From Agrobacterium genomosp. 13 str. CFBP 6927 (GTDB lineage Bacteria; Pseudomonadota; Alphaproteobacteria; Rhizobiales; Rhizobiaceae), in the NCBI GenBank assembly GCA_900012615.1, contig LT009756.1, positions 2,421,750-2,481,945 of the forward strand: a stretch of 60,196 nt of DNA, given 5' to 3'. The translations under genes and the position numbers were made by a program. Of the stretch, positions 1 to 8,232 are shown one piece after another. Position 1 is the stretch's first letter, and each line of letters opens with the position of its first letter. Below the pieces are notes generated by a model. That model saw nothing but the letters and a program-made list of their open reading frames with translations, was not told where the DNA came from and searched no databases.

Positions 1-23
1 TCCCGCTAAACGCTATCGAGAGG

Positions 24-968
24 TTAAACCGCCTTCTCATCCCCCAGCGGCTCCAGCTGCTTTTCCAGCACGGAGCGCAGATGCGCATGCTGGGTCGGCA
101 ATTTCAGCGCTTCGCCGAGATGGGCGGTGTCCTCGTCCCGGTCGAAACCGGGCTCGTTGGTCGCAACCTCGAACAGCACGCCGCCCGGCGTGCGGAAATA
201 GATCGCCCAGAAATAGTCGCGGTCGATCACCGGCGTCACCTGATAGCCCGTATCCATCAGCGCCTTGCGCACTTCCAGCTGCTTTTCGCGGTTTTCGACC
301 GCAAAGGCGATGTGGTGCACGGACCCCGCACCCAGGCGTGCGCCGGAAATATTCGGCATGGTTTCGATGTCGATAAAGTCAGCACCGTTGCCACCGGGAA
401 TACCGAGGCGCAGAACGCCGTCCTGACGATCCACTTCCTGATAACCCATGAATTTCAGCAGTTCGGCCGTCGCCCCTTCATCACGAAGTCGCAGCGAGGC
501 ACCCTGAAAGCCGTGGATCGCCTGATCCGCACCGACGCCATTGCCGATCCACTGCGCGCGGCTGTCGTCCCTGACCTCGACCAGCGCGAAACCGTCTCCG
601 TCCGGACCGGCAAAATGCACGCGCTTGTCGCCGAAGGCCTCGTCGGCCTTCATGCCATCCACGCCGGCCTTCGCAAGACGCTCCTGCCAGTAGCCGAGCG
701 ATCCTTCCGGGACGGAAAACAGCGTGGTGCCCACTTCACCGGTGCCGGGACGGCCACGGGCGATATGCGGGAACGGGAAATAGGTCATGACGGAGCCGGG
801 TGTGCCGAGCTCATCGCCATAATAAAGATGATAGACGTCAGGCGCGTCGAAATTGACGGTCTTCTTCACCCGGCGCAGCCCGAGCGTATCGGTGAAGAAG
901 CCATTGTTCTGCCGTGCGCTCGCCGCCATGGAGGTGACGTGGTGCAGGCCCTTGATCTGGTTCAGCAT
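24..968 (-). CDS. VOC-family ring-cleaving dioxygenase
   Basis: Predicted 314-aa extradiol-type dioxygenase of the vicinal oxygen chelate superfamily, similar in layout to PcpA/MhqO-like hydroquinone dioxygenases, which open an aromatic ring with an Fe(II) centre. Two VOC modules are visible: an N-terminal one starting GLHHVTS and a C-terminal one with VHHIAF, YFRTPGG and LFEVATNEP. The His of HHV, the His of VHHIAF and the Glu of LFEVA are the expected metal triad. The start was set at MLNQIKG because AAAGGGG lies seven bases upstream; an upstream in-frame codon would add 11 residues without a ribosome site. It appears monocistronic. The exact substrate cannot be read from sequence. Confidence 0.88.
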   Translation of the reverse strand: MLNQIKGLHHVTSMAASARQNNGFFTDTLGLRRVKKTVNFDAPDVYHLYYGDELGTPGSVMTYFPFPHIARGRPGTGEVGTTLFSVPEGSLGYWQERLAKAGVDGMKADEAFGDKRVHFAGPDGDGFALVEVRDDSRAQWIGNGVGADQAIHGFQGASLRLRDEGATAELLKFMGYQEVDRQDGVLRLGIPGGNGADFIDIETMPNISGARLGAGSVHHIAFAVENREKQLEVRKALMDTGYQVTPVIDRDYFWAIYFRTPGGVLFEVATNEPGFDRDEDTAHLGEALKLPTQHAHLRSVLEKQLEPLGDEKAV

Positions 969-1131
969 GGTAAACCCCTTTCGCACTGGCAGGCCTCGCA
1001 ATCGGGCCCACCCTGTTCATGGCGTAAAGATGGGGTAAGAGGCGCGGCAGGCATAGACCGGCAACAGGAACGGATTGTTCCCGATTGGTGAACGATCAAA
1101 CCTACTGTTCAACCAAGCCTAAAGGCACAGA

Positions 1132-2208
1132 TCAATGATCGTCGGCAAGGCCCATGGTCCAGTAACCGACGGCGCGCAGCGACGCCTTGGGGAAGGTGAT
1201 CTCGTCGGTGAGGAAGGATTTCGCCGCCCTCGCCTCGGATTTCTCGCAGGCGACGAAGACATGCAGGCCTTCGTGTTCACCCGTCCATGCATGGCTGCGC
1301 AGCGCCTGTTCGATCAGGCCGGCGGTGCCGGCGGGCTTGCCGCGACGGTAAAGCCATGTCCATTCGACATCGGCGGCTGAGACGATCTCCTGCCGTTCCA
1401 CCTCGTCGTCGATTTCAGCGTAAACGCTGAGCTTTTTGCCGGCCGGCATTTCCGCCGCCATGCGCAGCATCACCGGCAGCGCTGTCTCGTCACCGGCAAA
1501 GACATAACGGTCCGCCTCCGGGCAAGTGCCGCTCGGACCGATGATGCCGAGAACGTCGCCCGGCTTTGCCGTGGCGCCGAAATTCGCGCCCGGCATGTCA
1601 TCGCCCTCATGCATGACGAAATCGATATCCACCTCGCCGCGACCGACATCTCCGGAGCGGATGGTATAGACGCGCCGGGTCAGAAGATCGTCACCCGCCG
1701 GCCAGACGATGGCGCCGGTGGGGGCGAGATAAGGCCAGACCGGTACACGGGCCTGATCCGGCACCAGCAGCAGGCGGACATGCATGCCGCCGGTGACGAG
1801 CCTTTCAATGCCGCTTTCAACGGAAACCACGAGCCGGCGCATATGCGGCGTCAGATTATAGGCGCGGGCAACCCTGCCGACGAAAAGATTGGGCAGCTCG
1901 CGCTGATAGGCGCCGTGGCCGCTCCAGCGGAAATCGAGCCCCGTCTTGCCGGAAAACTCGACAATATGCTCGGCCACCATGGCCTTCACTGACATCAATA
2001 TATGTTCGGACACGCAGCTGACCCGGGCGGCAAACCGGCCGCCTTCGGCGCTGAAGCTGCCATGGCCATATTCCGCCTTGAAACGCACGGTCGTCCCTTC
2101 CCGCTCCATCTCCATATGTTCGGAGAAATGATCCTCGAAAGCATCGACAATCGACGCGGGATCGGGCAGCGAGACAGAAGTTTCGGCAGACAGAAGAGAC
2201 ACGGGCAT
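1132..2208 (-). CDS. Siderophore-interacting protein with N-terminal DUF2218 domain
   Basis: 358-aa cytoplasmic protein. Residues ~5-100 resemble the small DUF2218 domain. Residues ~110-355 are a ViuB/SIP-type FAD-binding ferric reductase (RAYNLTPHMRRL flavin region, then a C-terminal SIP domain with EKSEARAAKSFL and RAVGYW). Family role: reduction of ferric siderophores after import to release iron. Start MPVSLLSAE is chosen from AAGGA five bases upstream; a longer in-frame start exists but reads through the upstream spacer. It is not adjacent to the siderophore importer at 18.2-22.0 kb but probably serves the same process (inference). A 7-bp inverted repeat (GTAGTCG/CGACTAC, 2223-2255) lies just upstream. 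Confidence 0.85.
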   Translation of the reverse strand: MPVSLLSAETSVSLPDPASIVDAFEDHFSEHMEMEREGTTVRFKAEYGHGSFSAEGGRFAARVSCVSEHILMSVKAMVAEHIVEFSGKTGLDFRWSGHGAYQRELPNLFVGRVARAYNLTPHMRRLVVSVESGIERLVTGGMHVRLLLVPDQARVPVWPYLAPTGAIVWPAGDDLLTRRVYTIRSGDVGRGEVDIDFVMHEGDDMPGANFGATAKPGDVLGIIGPSGTCPEADRYVFAGDETALPVMLRMAAEMPAGKKLSVYAEIDDEVERQEIVSAADVEWTWLYRRGKPAGTAGLIEQALRSHAWTGEHEGLHVFVACEKSEARAAKSFLTDEITFPKASLRAVGYWTMGLADDH

Positions 2209-2281
2209 AAATCCTTCACTTTGTAGTCGAGTATTCTTAAACCGGACGCGACTACGCTGTAAAGATGTTTGCTGCACTCCC

Positions 2282-2394
2282 CGTCATTCCGGCCTTGAGC
2301 CGGAATCCAGCCAGCCCAAGTCCTTGGGCTGAAAGGACTCTTCGCGGCGCGCGGATGCGCGCACCTGGATTCCGGCTCAAGGCCGGAATGATGG
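2282..2394. repeat. RIME-like palindromic intergenic element, long form
   Basis: About 113 bp bounded by near-identical inverted arms. Each arm is itself a hairpin (ATTCCGGC-CTTGA-GCCGGAAT at the left, its reverse at the right). The middle contains the conserved CCAGCC...CTTGGGCTGAAAGGA segment shared with the elements at 14003, 17878 and, in part, 47274. This matches the architecture of Rhizobium-specific intergenic mosaic elements. Confidence 0.8.
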
Positions 2395-2412
2395 AGGGGC
2401 TGGTAAAATCGC

Positions 2413-3105
2413 TTAAGCCGTTTCCGGCAATTGCCAGTCGATCGGCTGACGGCCGTTGGAGACGAGAAAGGCGTTTGCCTTGGAAAAATGGCCGTTGCCG
2501 AAAAAGCCGTTATGGGCCGAAAGTGGTGACGGGTGCGGCGAGCGCAGCACGAGATGCTTGCGCTGATCCACGAAGGCCGCCTTCTTCTGGGCATAGGAAC
2601 CCCAGAGCAGGAAAACCACATGGTCGCATTCGTCGTTGACGGCGCGGATGACGGCATCGGTGAATTTTTCCCAGCCCTGCCCCTGATGCGAGGCCGCGCG
2701 TGATTCTTCCACCGTCAGCACGCTGTTGAGCAGCAGCACGCCCTGTTTCGCCCAGCTTTCCAGAAAGCCGTGATTGACCGGCCGGATGCCAAGGTCGGCC
2801 TGCAATTCCTTGTAGATATTGACGAGCGAGGGCGGAATGCGCACGCCAGGCTGGACGGAAAAACACAAGCCATGCGCCTGCCCGTGCCCGTGATAGGGGT
2901 CCTGCCCCAGAATGACGACCTTGACCTGGTCCAGCGGCGTCAGATCCAGCGCCCGGAAATATTCCGCGCCCTTGGGAAAGATGCGCTTGCCGGCGGTTTT
3001 TTCGGCAAGCAGGAAATCTTTCAGCTTGAGCATGTAGGGGCTGGCGAATTCGGTGGAAAGAACGCGTTTCCAGCTATCTTCGAGTTTGACGCCTGCCTCT
3101 GCCAT
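2413..3105 (-). CDS. ung: Uracil-DNA glycosylase (family 1)
   Basis: 230-aa base-excision repair enzyme removing uracil from DNA. The catalytic water-activating loop GQDPYH is at residues 67-72 (Asp69), and the HPSPLS loop carrying the catalytic His is at ~191-196. [10 protein letters not shown] and the [12 protein letters not shown] segment are also typical of family 1. Length is normal. Start MAEAGVK is preceded by AGAGG eight bases upstream; the open frame extends far upstream into the gloA region but that part does not resemble Ung. It lies 13 bp downstream of gloA on the same strand, so the two are probably cotranscribed. Confidence 0.96.
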   Translation of the reverse strand: MAEAGVKLEDSWKRVLSTEFASPYMLKLKDFLLAEKTAGKRIFPKGAEYFRALDLTPLDQVKVVILGQDPYHGHGQAHGLCFSVQPGVRIPPSLVNIYKELQADLGIRPVNHGFLESWAKQGVLLLNSVLTVEESRAASHQGQGWEKFTDAVIRAVNDECDHVVFLLWGSYAQKKAAFVDQRKHLVLRSPHPSPLSAHNGFFGNGHFSKANAFLVSNGRQPIDWQLPETA

Positions 3106-3118
3106 GATGTGCCTCTTT

Positions 3119-3514
3119 TTATTTGAACCGGTTGCCGCGCTGCAGCACTTCGATCTTGTAGCCGTCGGGATCGCAAATGAAGAAATATTTCGCGAAAGGC
3201 TGGCCCTTATAGTCGGCTTCGATGATCTTGCCCGGGGACAGGCCAAGCTCGATGAAACGCTGATGCTCGCCATCCACATCGGCAACGCTGACAGCGAGAT
3301 GGCCATAGCCGTCGCCCAGCGCATAGGGCACTTCGCGACCACGGTTGACGGTCAGTTCCAGCTCGAAATCGCCTTCGGCATTGCTGAGATAGATCAGCGT
3401 GAAGTTTTCGAACTCGGCGCGTTCCGCAACCTCGAGCCCAAAAGCCTGCGTGTAAAATTCCACCGAACGCTTTTCGTCCAGCACCCGGACCATCGAGTGG
3501 ATCAACTTGGCCAT
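3119..3514 (-). CDS. gloA: Lactoylglutathione lyase (glyoxalase I)-like VOC protein
   Basis: 131-aa single-chain glyoxalase I-like protein; the family converts the methylglyoxal-glutathione hemithioacetal to S-lactoylglutathione. All four expected metal ligands can be seen by alignment with E. coli GloA from memory: His6, Glu53 (LELTVN), His72 (YGHLAVSV) and Glu122 (KIEVLQ). DPDGYKIE near the C-terminus is a family hallmark. AGAAGGA lies upstream of ATG. First gene of a probable gloA-ung pair. Confidence 0.88.
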   Translation of the reverse strand: MAKLIHSMVRVLDEKRSVEFYTQAFGLEVAERAEFENFTLIYLSNAEGDFELELTVNRGREVPYALGDGYGHLAVSVADVDGEHQRFIELGLSPGKIIEADYKGQPFAKYFFICDPDGYKIEVLQRGNRFK

Positions 3515-3732
3515 GGTGTTTCCTTCTGCTTCTTACCTCGTCGTGGCCCGGTTATCTTCCGGGCATGCGGACCAAGGGGATAAAGACAGAGCGCCGCGCT
3601 TTCAACCCTAAAGGCGCCTTGCCACGGCGGGCAACGGTTCGATCACGGCAAATGTGATGGTGAAAGCCGCCGGTTTTCCCTTGCGGCCAAGGGCCTGCGG
3701 CAACACGGCACAGAGTTTTCACCACGCCGCTC

Positions 3733-3757
3733 TATCATGAGTAGAGAACTCATGATA
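3733..3757. promoter_or_regulatory. Perfect 10-bp inverted repeat containing a TGA-N9-TCA box
   Basis: TATCATGAGT and ACTCATGATA flank AGAGA, ending 11 bp before the start codon of the DUF454 gene. The inner part reads TGA-N9-TCA (3738-3752), the form reported for the iron-responsive IRO/RirA box of rhizobia. A dyad this close to the start could be an operator or an mRNA hairpin; which one is unknown. Confidence 0.45.
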
Positions 3758-3768
3758 CCGGCATATCC

Positions 3769-4125
3769 ATGCGCCTTCTTTACCTCTGTCTTGGCTGGCT
3801 TATGGTCGCGACCGGCATCGTCGGCGCGTTTCTTCCCGTTTTGCCAACCACGCCGTTCCTGCTTCTGGCGCTCTGGTGCTTTTCCCGCTCTTCGCCGAAA
3901 CTGGAGGCATGGCTTCTGGCCCATCCCAGATTTGGCCCCTCGCTTCGCCGCTGGCGCGAGCGCGGCGCAATCGCCCGCAAGGCGAAGATCGCCGCACTCT
4001 CGGCAATGTCGGTAAGTTATGCCGCCTTCTGGTTCCTGAGCGACCCGCCGCTTCTGCGCGCAGCCATCGTCGCCGTCGTCATGCTGGGTTCCGCACTCTT
4101 CATCGTCACCCGGCCGGAAAGCTGA
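3769..4125 (+). CDS. DUF454 (YbaN family) inner-membrane protein
   Basis: 118-aa small membrane protein. Hydrophobic segments are at ~4-20, 25-38, 74-92 and 95-112, separated by a basic loop (SLRRWRERGAIARKAK). The N-terminal GxxxPLLPTTPFLLLALWCFSRSS-type region, here FLPVLPTTPFLL...CFSRSSPKLEAWLL, is diagnostic for DUF454. Function is not established; in many bacteria the gene lies near iron or heme genes. It converges on hmuV with a 13-bp gap and has its own upstream region with the inverted repeat at 3733-3757. Confidence 0.88.
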   Translation: MRLLYLCLGWLMVATGIVGAFLPVLPTTPFLLLALWCFSRSSPKLEAWLLAHPRFGPSLRRWRERGAIARKAKIAALSAMSVSYAAFWFLSDPPLLRAAIVAVVMLGSALFIVTRPES

Positions 4126-4138
4126 TCGCGACCCCGCC

Positions 4139-4921
4139 TCAGCGGTGCCGCGATTGCGGCAGCACGTAAGGAATATGCCGCGCCGGCAGCCGGCCGACGA
4201 CGCCGCCAATGCCATAGACCCTTGCGATCATCTCGTCGCTGATGGTTTCCAGCGACGGCCCGCTCGCCGTCACCCGGCCGCCATGCATGACGATAAGTTG
4301 ATCGGCAAATTCCGCCGCAAGGTTGAGATCATGCAGGATGGCAAGCACCAGACCCCCGCCAGCGGCGAAATCGCGCGCCGTTTCCAGCACCGCTATCTGG
4401 TGGCCAATATCGAGACTGGCCGTCGGCTCATCCAGAAACAGCGCCCTTACCTCGCCGTTTTCCACGGGATGCGGCACCTGCGCGAGAGCGCGGGCAAATT
4501 GCACCCGCTGCTGCTCGCCGCCCGACAGCATGTTGTAGGAACGCTGCTCGAACCCGCGAAGCCCGGCCTTGGTGAGCGCCCGGCGGGCCTGCTCTTCCGG
4601 CGCACGCGACCCTTGTGCAACAGCGCCCATGCGCACGATTTCAAGCGCGGTGAAGGGAAAGGCAAGCTGGGTATTCTGCGGCAGCACGGCCCTGAGGCGC
4701 GCAAGCTGAACCGGTGTGAACAACGGTAGGGCGATGTCATTATAGGTCACCGACCCGGCCTCGGCGCGCATCTCGCCTGAGAGAACCTTCATCAGTGTCG
4801 ATTTTCCGGCGCCGTTCGGGCCGATGATGACATTGACCTTGCCCGGCTTCAGATCGACGTTGACCGCGTCGAGCAGGCGGCGGCCGGAACGGATGAGGGT
4901 GAGGTTTTCGGCCCGGATCAT
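4139..4921 (-). CDS. hmuV: Heme ABC transporter ATP-binding protein HmuV
   Basis: 260-aa ATPase that powers heme import through HmuU. Walker A GPNGAGKST is at ~34-42, the Q-loop in VLPQNTQ, the ABC signature LSGGEQQRV at ~132-140, Walker B ALFLDEPT at ~159-166, and the H-loop in LAILHDLNLAAEFAD. Last gene of hmuTUV; its start overlaps the end of hmuU by four bases, implying translational coupling. Confidence 0.93.
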   Translation of the reverse strand: MIRAENLTLIRSGRRLLDAVNVDLKPGKVNVIIGPNGAGKSTLMKVLSGEMRAEAGSVTYNDIALPLFTPVQLARLRAVLPQNTQLAFPFTALEIVRMGAVAQGSRAPEEQARRALTKAGLRGFEQRSYNMLSGGEQQRVQFARALAQVPHPVENGEVRALFLDEPTASLDIGHQIAVLETARDFAAGGGLVLAILHDLNLAAEFADQLIVMHGGRVTASGPSLETISDEMIARVYGIGGVVGRLPARHIPYVLPQSRHR

Positions 4922-6006
4922 GGCATGTTCCGCATGGAAAAGCTGCCGCGGCCAAGCAGCAGGAACAGGAAGACCGGCGCGCCGATGAGCGCCGTGACGA
5001 CACCGATGGGCAATTCCGCCGGTGACGCGACGGTGCGGGCGAAACTATCGGCCAGAAGCAGAAGTGCCGCGCCGCCAAGCGCCGAGGCGGGCAACAGGAA
5101 GCGGTGCGACGGGCCAATGGCAAGCCGTAAAAGATGCGGCACGACGATGCCGACAAAACCGATGGAGCCCGCAGCCGCCACGCTTGCCCCGCAGGCGGCG
5201 GCAACGGCCAGAATGACGACCCGCTTCAGCCGCTGCACGGGAATGCCCATGTGAAAAGCGGCGGCATCGCCAAGGATCAGCGCATCCAGCCCCCTGGCAA
5301 CGAAGGGAATGATGGCGAGCACGACGACGATGAACGGCAGGGTGGCAAGCACCTTGGCGGGTGTGGCCCCGCCGAGCGAACCGAGCGACCAGAAGGTGAT
5401 GTCGCGCAGCGCCCGGTCGTCGGCCACGAAGATCATCAGGCCCGTCAGCGCACCGCTGATTGCCGCCACCGCGATACCGGCCAGAATGAGCGTGGTGGTG
5501 GAGGTCGCCCCGTCCTTCGTGGCGATGAGATAAAGCACCCAGGTGTTCAAAAGCCCGCCGAAAAACGCCATCAGCGGCAGGAAATGCGGGCCGAAAAACA
5601 CGGCGACCGTGGCAAGCGCGCCTTCCCCGAGAGAAATGGCCGCAACCGCAAACAGCGCGGCACCCGAAGTGACGCCGACAATGCCGGGATCGGCAAGCGG
5701 ATTGCGGAACAGCCCCTGCATCATCGCGCCCGAGACGCCAAGCCCCGCGCCGATCAACATGCCGAGCGCCGTGCGCGGCAGGCGCACCGCCTCGAGAATG
5801 ACCCTGTCGCGCGCATCGAGTTCCGCAGCACCGCCGGTAAGATAAGCCCAGAGTTCGGAAATGCCGACACCCGTGGGACCGCTGACAAGCGACACACCAC
5901 AGGCAAACAGCAGAATGCCGACAAGCACCGCGAGGGTGATGGCACCCTGACGGGACCTGTCACCCGGTGCGGCGCCTTCGGTGGAACTCAAGACGGCGAG
6001 GCTCAC
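4918..6006 (-). CDS. hmuU: Heme ABC transporter permease HmuU
   Basis: 362-aa FecCD-family permease with about ten hydrophobic helices; the cytosolic coupling region AFHMGIPVQRLKR and the C-terminal GIVVPHLLRLAIGPSHRFLLPASAL are typical of heme/siderophore permeases. The GTG start overlaps the hmuT stop (GTGA). Forms the transmembrane channel (as a dimer) with HmuV and HmuT. Confidence 0.92.
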   Translation of the reverse strand: MSLAVLSSTEGAAPGDRSRQGAITLAVLVGILLFACGVSLVSGPTGVGISELWAYLTGGAAELDARDRVILEAVRLPRTALGMLIGAGLGVSGAMMQGLFRNPLADPGIVGVTSGAALFAVAAISLGEGALATVAVFFGPHFLPLMAFFGGLLNTWVLYLIATKDGATSTTTLILAGIAVAAISGALTGLMIFVADDRALRDITFWSLGSLGGATPAKVLATLPFIVVVLAIIPFVARGLDALILGDAAAFHMGIPVQRLKRVVILAVAAACGASVAAAGSIGFVGIVVPHLLRLAIGPSHRFLLPASALGGAALLLLADSFARTVASPAELPIGVVTALIGAPVFLFLLLGRGSFSMRNMP

Positions 6007-6896
6007 GGCTTCACCGCCTCCGGGTAAAGCTTGTTCGCCAGTTCACGGCCGGCGGCCGGGGTGCGTGGGCCGAAACCGATGAGATAAAGCCCGTCCATGC
6101 TGATGAGTGCCTTGCTTGCAGCAGCCGGCGTGGACTGGAAGGCGGGAAGTGCGAAAATCTCGGCCGCCTTGGCGGCATGGTCGCCACGCGCCATGGTCAA
6201 CACCACATCCGGTGCTGAGGCAATGACTGCCTCATCCGTGAGCGGCTTGTAACCGCTGATTTCCTGCGCGGCATTGATGCCACCGGCCATCTCGATGATT
6301 GCGGCTGCTTCGGTGTCCTTGCCTGCCGCCATGATGCGGCCGCCGGCGCTGGAAAGCACGAAGAGCACACGCTTCCTGTTCTTTTCAGGCACGGCCGACA
6401 CGTCCTTGGCCAGCGCGTCCAGCCCGGCTTTGGTCTCTGCGGCCAGCGCCTTCGCCTTGTCGGAAAGACCGACCGCCACACCGACATCCTCGATCTTCTT
6501 CGCAATAGCATCGCCGCTCGGCGGGGTATCGACGGTGACGAAAGGCACCGCGCTGGCCTTGAGGATGGCGATGACATCCGCCGGGCCGGAACCGTCTTCC
6601 GACAGGATGAGATCGGGCTTCTGTGACAGAATGCCCTCCGACGACAGCGCCCGCATATAGCCGATATCGGGCTTCGAAAGCGCATCCGCCGGATAGCTGC
6701 TGGTGCTGTCGCGCGCAACGATGCGGTCTTCAGCGCCCAGGGCATAGAGAATTTCCGTCACCGTGCCGCCGACGGCAACGATGCGTTTCGCCTCCGGATT
6801 GCCCTTGTCAGAGGCCTGCGCACCGGGCGCGGCAACCGCGATCACGGCAGGCACGAGGGCGGCGAAAACGAACGGACGAAGGCGAAAGTTCAACAT
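6003..6896 (-). CDS. hmuT: Periplasmic heme-binding protein HmuT
   Basis: 297-aa class III solute-binding protein that accepts heme from an outer-membrane receptor and passes it to HmuU. It has an N-terminal signal peptide (hydrophobic FVFAALVPAVIAVAAPGAQA). The mature part has RIVAVGGTVTEILYALGAEDRIVARDSTSSYP with the conserved Tyr-type heme ligand region, and a C-terminal GFGPRTPAAGRELANKLYP. ATG at 6896 is preceded by AGGA nine bases upstream; a GTG six codons earlier is possible. First gene of hmuTUV, divergent from the heme monooxygenase gene. No TonB-dependent heme receptor or HmuS is present in the window. Confidence 0.92.
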   Translation of the reverse strand: MLNFRLRPFVFAALVPAVIAVAAPGAQASDKGNPEAKRIVAVGGTVTEILYALGAEDRIVARDSTSSYPADALSKPDIGYMRALSSEGILSQKPDLILSEDGSGPADVIAILKASAVPFVTVDTPPSGDAIAKKIEDVGVAVGLSDKAKALAAETKAGLDALAKDVSAVPEKNRKRVLFVLSSAGGRIMAAGKDTEAAAIIEMAGGINAAQEISGYKPLTDEAVIASAPDVVLTMARGDHAAKAAEIFALPAFQSTPAAASKALISMDGLYLIGFGPRTPAAGRELANKLYPEAVKP

Positions 6897-7092
6897 GGCG
6901 CTATCCTGAAACACAAGCTGGCACGGGCAGATATGGGCCTGCCCATCTTATTTAACTTGAGTTATTTGCACATGTTTATAGAAGGCGCAATCGATAAGTG
7001 GAGTAATTTTGTTCGCTTTGCCGTGAGCCTCTTTCCAACTTGGCCACGGCTGGATATCCTGACTGAAACTGGAAACTTAAAGGGAGAATTTC
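6897..7092. promoter_or_regulatory. Divergent promoter region between hmuT and the heme monooxygenase gene
   Basis: 196 bp, clearly AT-richer than its flanks. Contains TAACT-TG-AGTTA (about 6952-6963), a small inverted repeat, plus a TTTATAGAA half-site resembling half of an Irr/ICE motif. I find no full ICE or TGA-N9-TCA box, so the form of iron control cannot be read directly. Confidence 0.4.
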
Positions 7093-7440
7093 ATGTTTAT
7101 CGCAATGAACCGTTTTCGTGTCGTGCCGGGTTACGAGGAAACCTTCGAATCCATCTGGCGCGAGCGCAAATCGCACCTCAGCGAATTGCCGGGTTACATC
7201 GAATTTCACATGCTGAAAGGCCCGAAGGCGGATGACCACACGCTTTATGCCTCGCACACCGTCTGGGCCACCAAGGACGATTTCCTCGCCTGGACGAAAT
7301 CCGAACAGTTCCGCGCCGCCCACGCCAAGGCCGGCGAAAACCGCGGCAAGGTGGAATATCTCTCCGGCCCGCATTTTGAAGGTTTTGACGTCATCATCCA
7401 CGAAGACAAGAATGGCGAACGCCGTTCGATTGCCGCCTGA
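7093..7440 (+). CDS. IsdG/HmoA-type heme-degrading monooxygenase (ABM fold)
   Basis: 115-aa single-domain protein of the antibiotic biosynthesis monooxygenase fold. The triad used by IsdG-family heme oxygenases can be placed: Asn6 (MNRFRV), Trp67 (FLAWTKS) and His77 (AAHAKAG). The family opens cytosolic heme to release iron, giving products different from biliverdin. AGGGAGAA sits seven bases before ATG. Divergent from hmuT and followed nine bases later by hutX, so it belongs to the heme-use module. Similar proteins in rhizobia are called HmuQ/HmuD; the symbol is left blank. Confidence 0.83.
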   Translation: MFIAMNRFRVVPGYEETFESIWRERKSHLSELPGYIEFHMLKGPKADDHTLYASHTVWATKDDFLAWTKSEQFRAAHAKAGENRGKVEYLSGPHFEGFDVIIHEDKNGERRSIAA

Positions 7441-7449
7441 GGCCGCCCG

Positions 7450-7974
7450 ATGAGCATCGCAGCCCAAAAAAACGACGACGACAGGCAGGCTCGCGCCGCC
7501 GCGGCGCTCGCCGAAAAGCCTGATGGCATCGTGGAAGCCATCGCCGCCAAGGCCGAGGTGACGCCTGCCGAGATTCTGGCGATCCTGCCCGAGGGTGCGG
7601 CCGTTTCCGCGCCCGCCGACCGCTTCGACGCGATCTGGAACGAGATGCGCGGCTGGGGCGAAGTCCTGATGATCGTCCAGACCGGCGATATCGTGCTGGA
7701 AGTGCCGGGCGAGTTGCCGGAAGGCAGCGAAAGCCACGGCTGGTTCAACATTCATGGCGACAGCCCCATCGGCGGTCACATCAAGAAGGACAATTGCGCC
7801 GGCATCACTTTCGTCGATCGCGGTTTCCACGGCCGGCGCTCCTGTTCCGTCTGGTTCATGAATGCCGCGGGCGGCGCCATGTTCAAGATTTTCGTCCGCC
7901 GTGACGAGAACAAGGAACTGCGCGGCGATCAGCTGGCGAAGTTCGAAGCGCTGCGGGACGGTTTGCGCGGCTGA
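7450..7974 (+). CDS. hutX: Cytosolic heme carrier HutX
   Basis: 174-aa protein of the ChuX/HutX family, which binds imported heme in the cytosol and hands it to degrading enzymes. Visible family features: KPDGIVEAIAAKAEVTPAEILAILPEGAA near the N-terminus, the FDAIWNEMRGWGEVLMIVQTGDIVLEVPGELPEG core, and the GWFNIHGDSPIGGHI region. It lies nine bases downstream of the heme monooxygenase, supporting direct cooperation. It takes the place usually held by HmuS in other hmu loci (inference). Confidence 0.9.
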   Translation: MSIAAQKNDDDRQARAAAALAEKPDGIVEAIAAKAEVTPAEILAILPEGAAVSAPADRFDAIWNEMRGWGEVLMIVQTGDIVLEVPGELPEGSESHGWFNIHGDSPIGGHIKKDNCAGITFVDRGFHGRRSCSVWFMNAAGGAMFKIFVRRDENKELRGDQLAKFEALRDGLRG

Positions 7975-7992
7975 GGCCAGCGAAAGTAAAAA

Positions 7993-8013
7993 ACCGCCAC
8001 CTCTGGCGGCGGT
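7993..8013. terminator. Hairpin downstream of hutX
   Basis: CCGCCA-CCTC-TGGCGG stem with an A6 tract on its 5' side. On the plus strand it lacks a U-tract; read on the minus strand it is a stem followed by T6, a canonical intrinsic terminator for leftward transcription. No leftward gene is known to the right, so the orientation is odd. Confidence 0.4.
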
Positions 8014-8040
8014 GCCGCTGTTGATGAAGAACCTTTCCTC

Positions 8041-8072
8041 CGTCATCCTCGGGTCAAGCCCGAGGATGACGT
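8041..8072. repeat. Single-arm RIME-like hairpin
   Basis: CGTCATCCTCGGG-TCAAG-CCCGAGGATGACG. This is one arm of the short-form element found at 19180, 34780, 42697 and 58363, without the second arm. Confidence 0.7.
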
Positions 8073-8232
8073 CGAGGATATGGAAAGCTTCCTCAACACC
8101 CCGCCCGCGAGAAAAAAACTTGTCGTGAGTGGAAACATCTCCCTGACGCCCCCTCCACCGGTTCATCGCCCGTTCAGTGCCGTTTTTTATGATCCGCTGA
8201 AATTCGACCAGCACCAGCACGGAGCAAGCATC

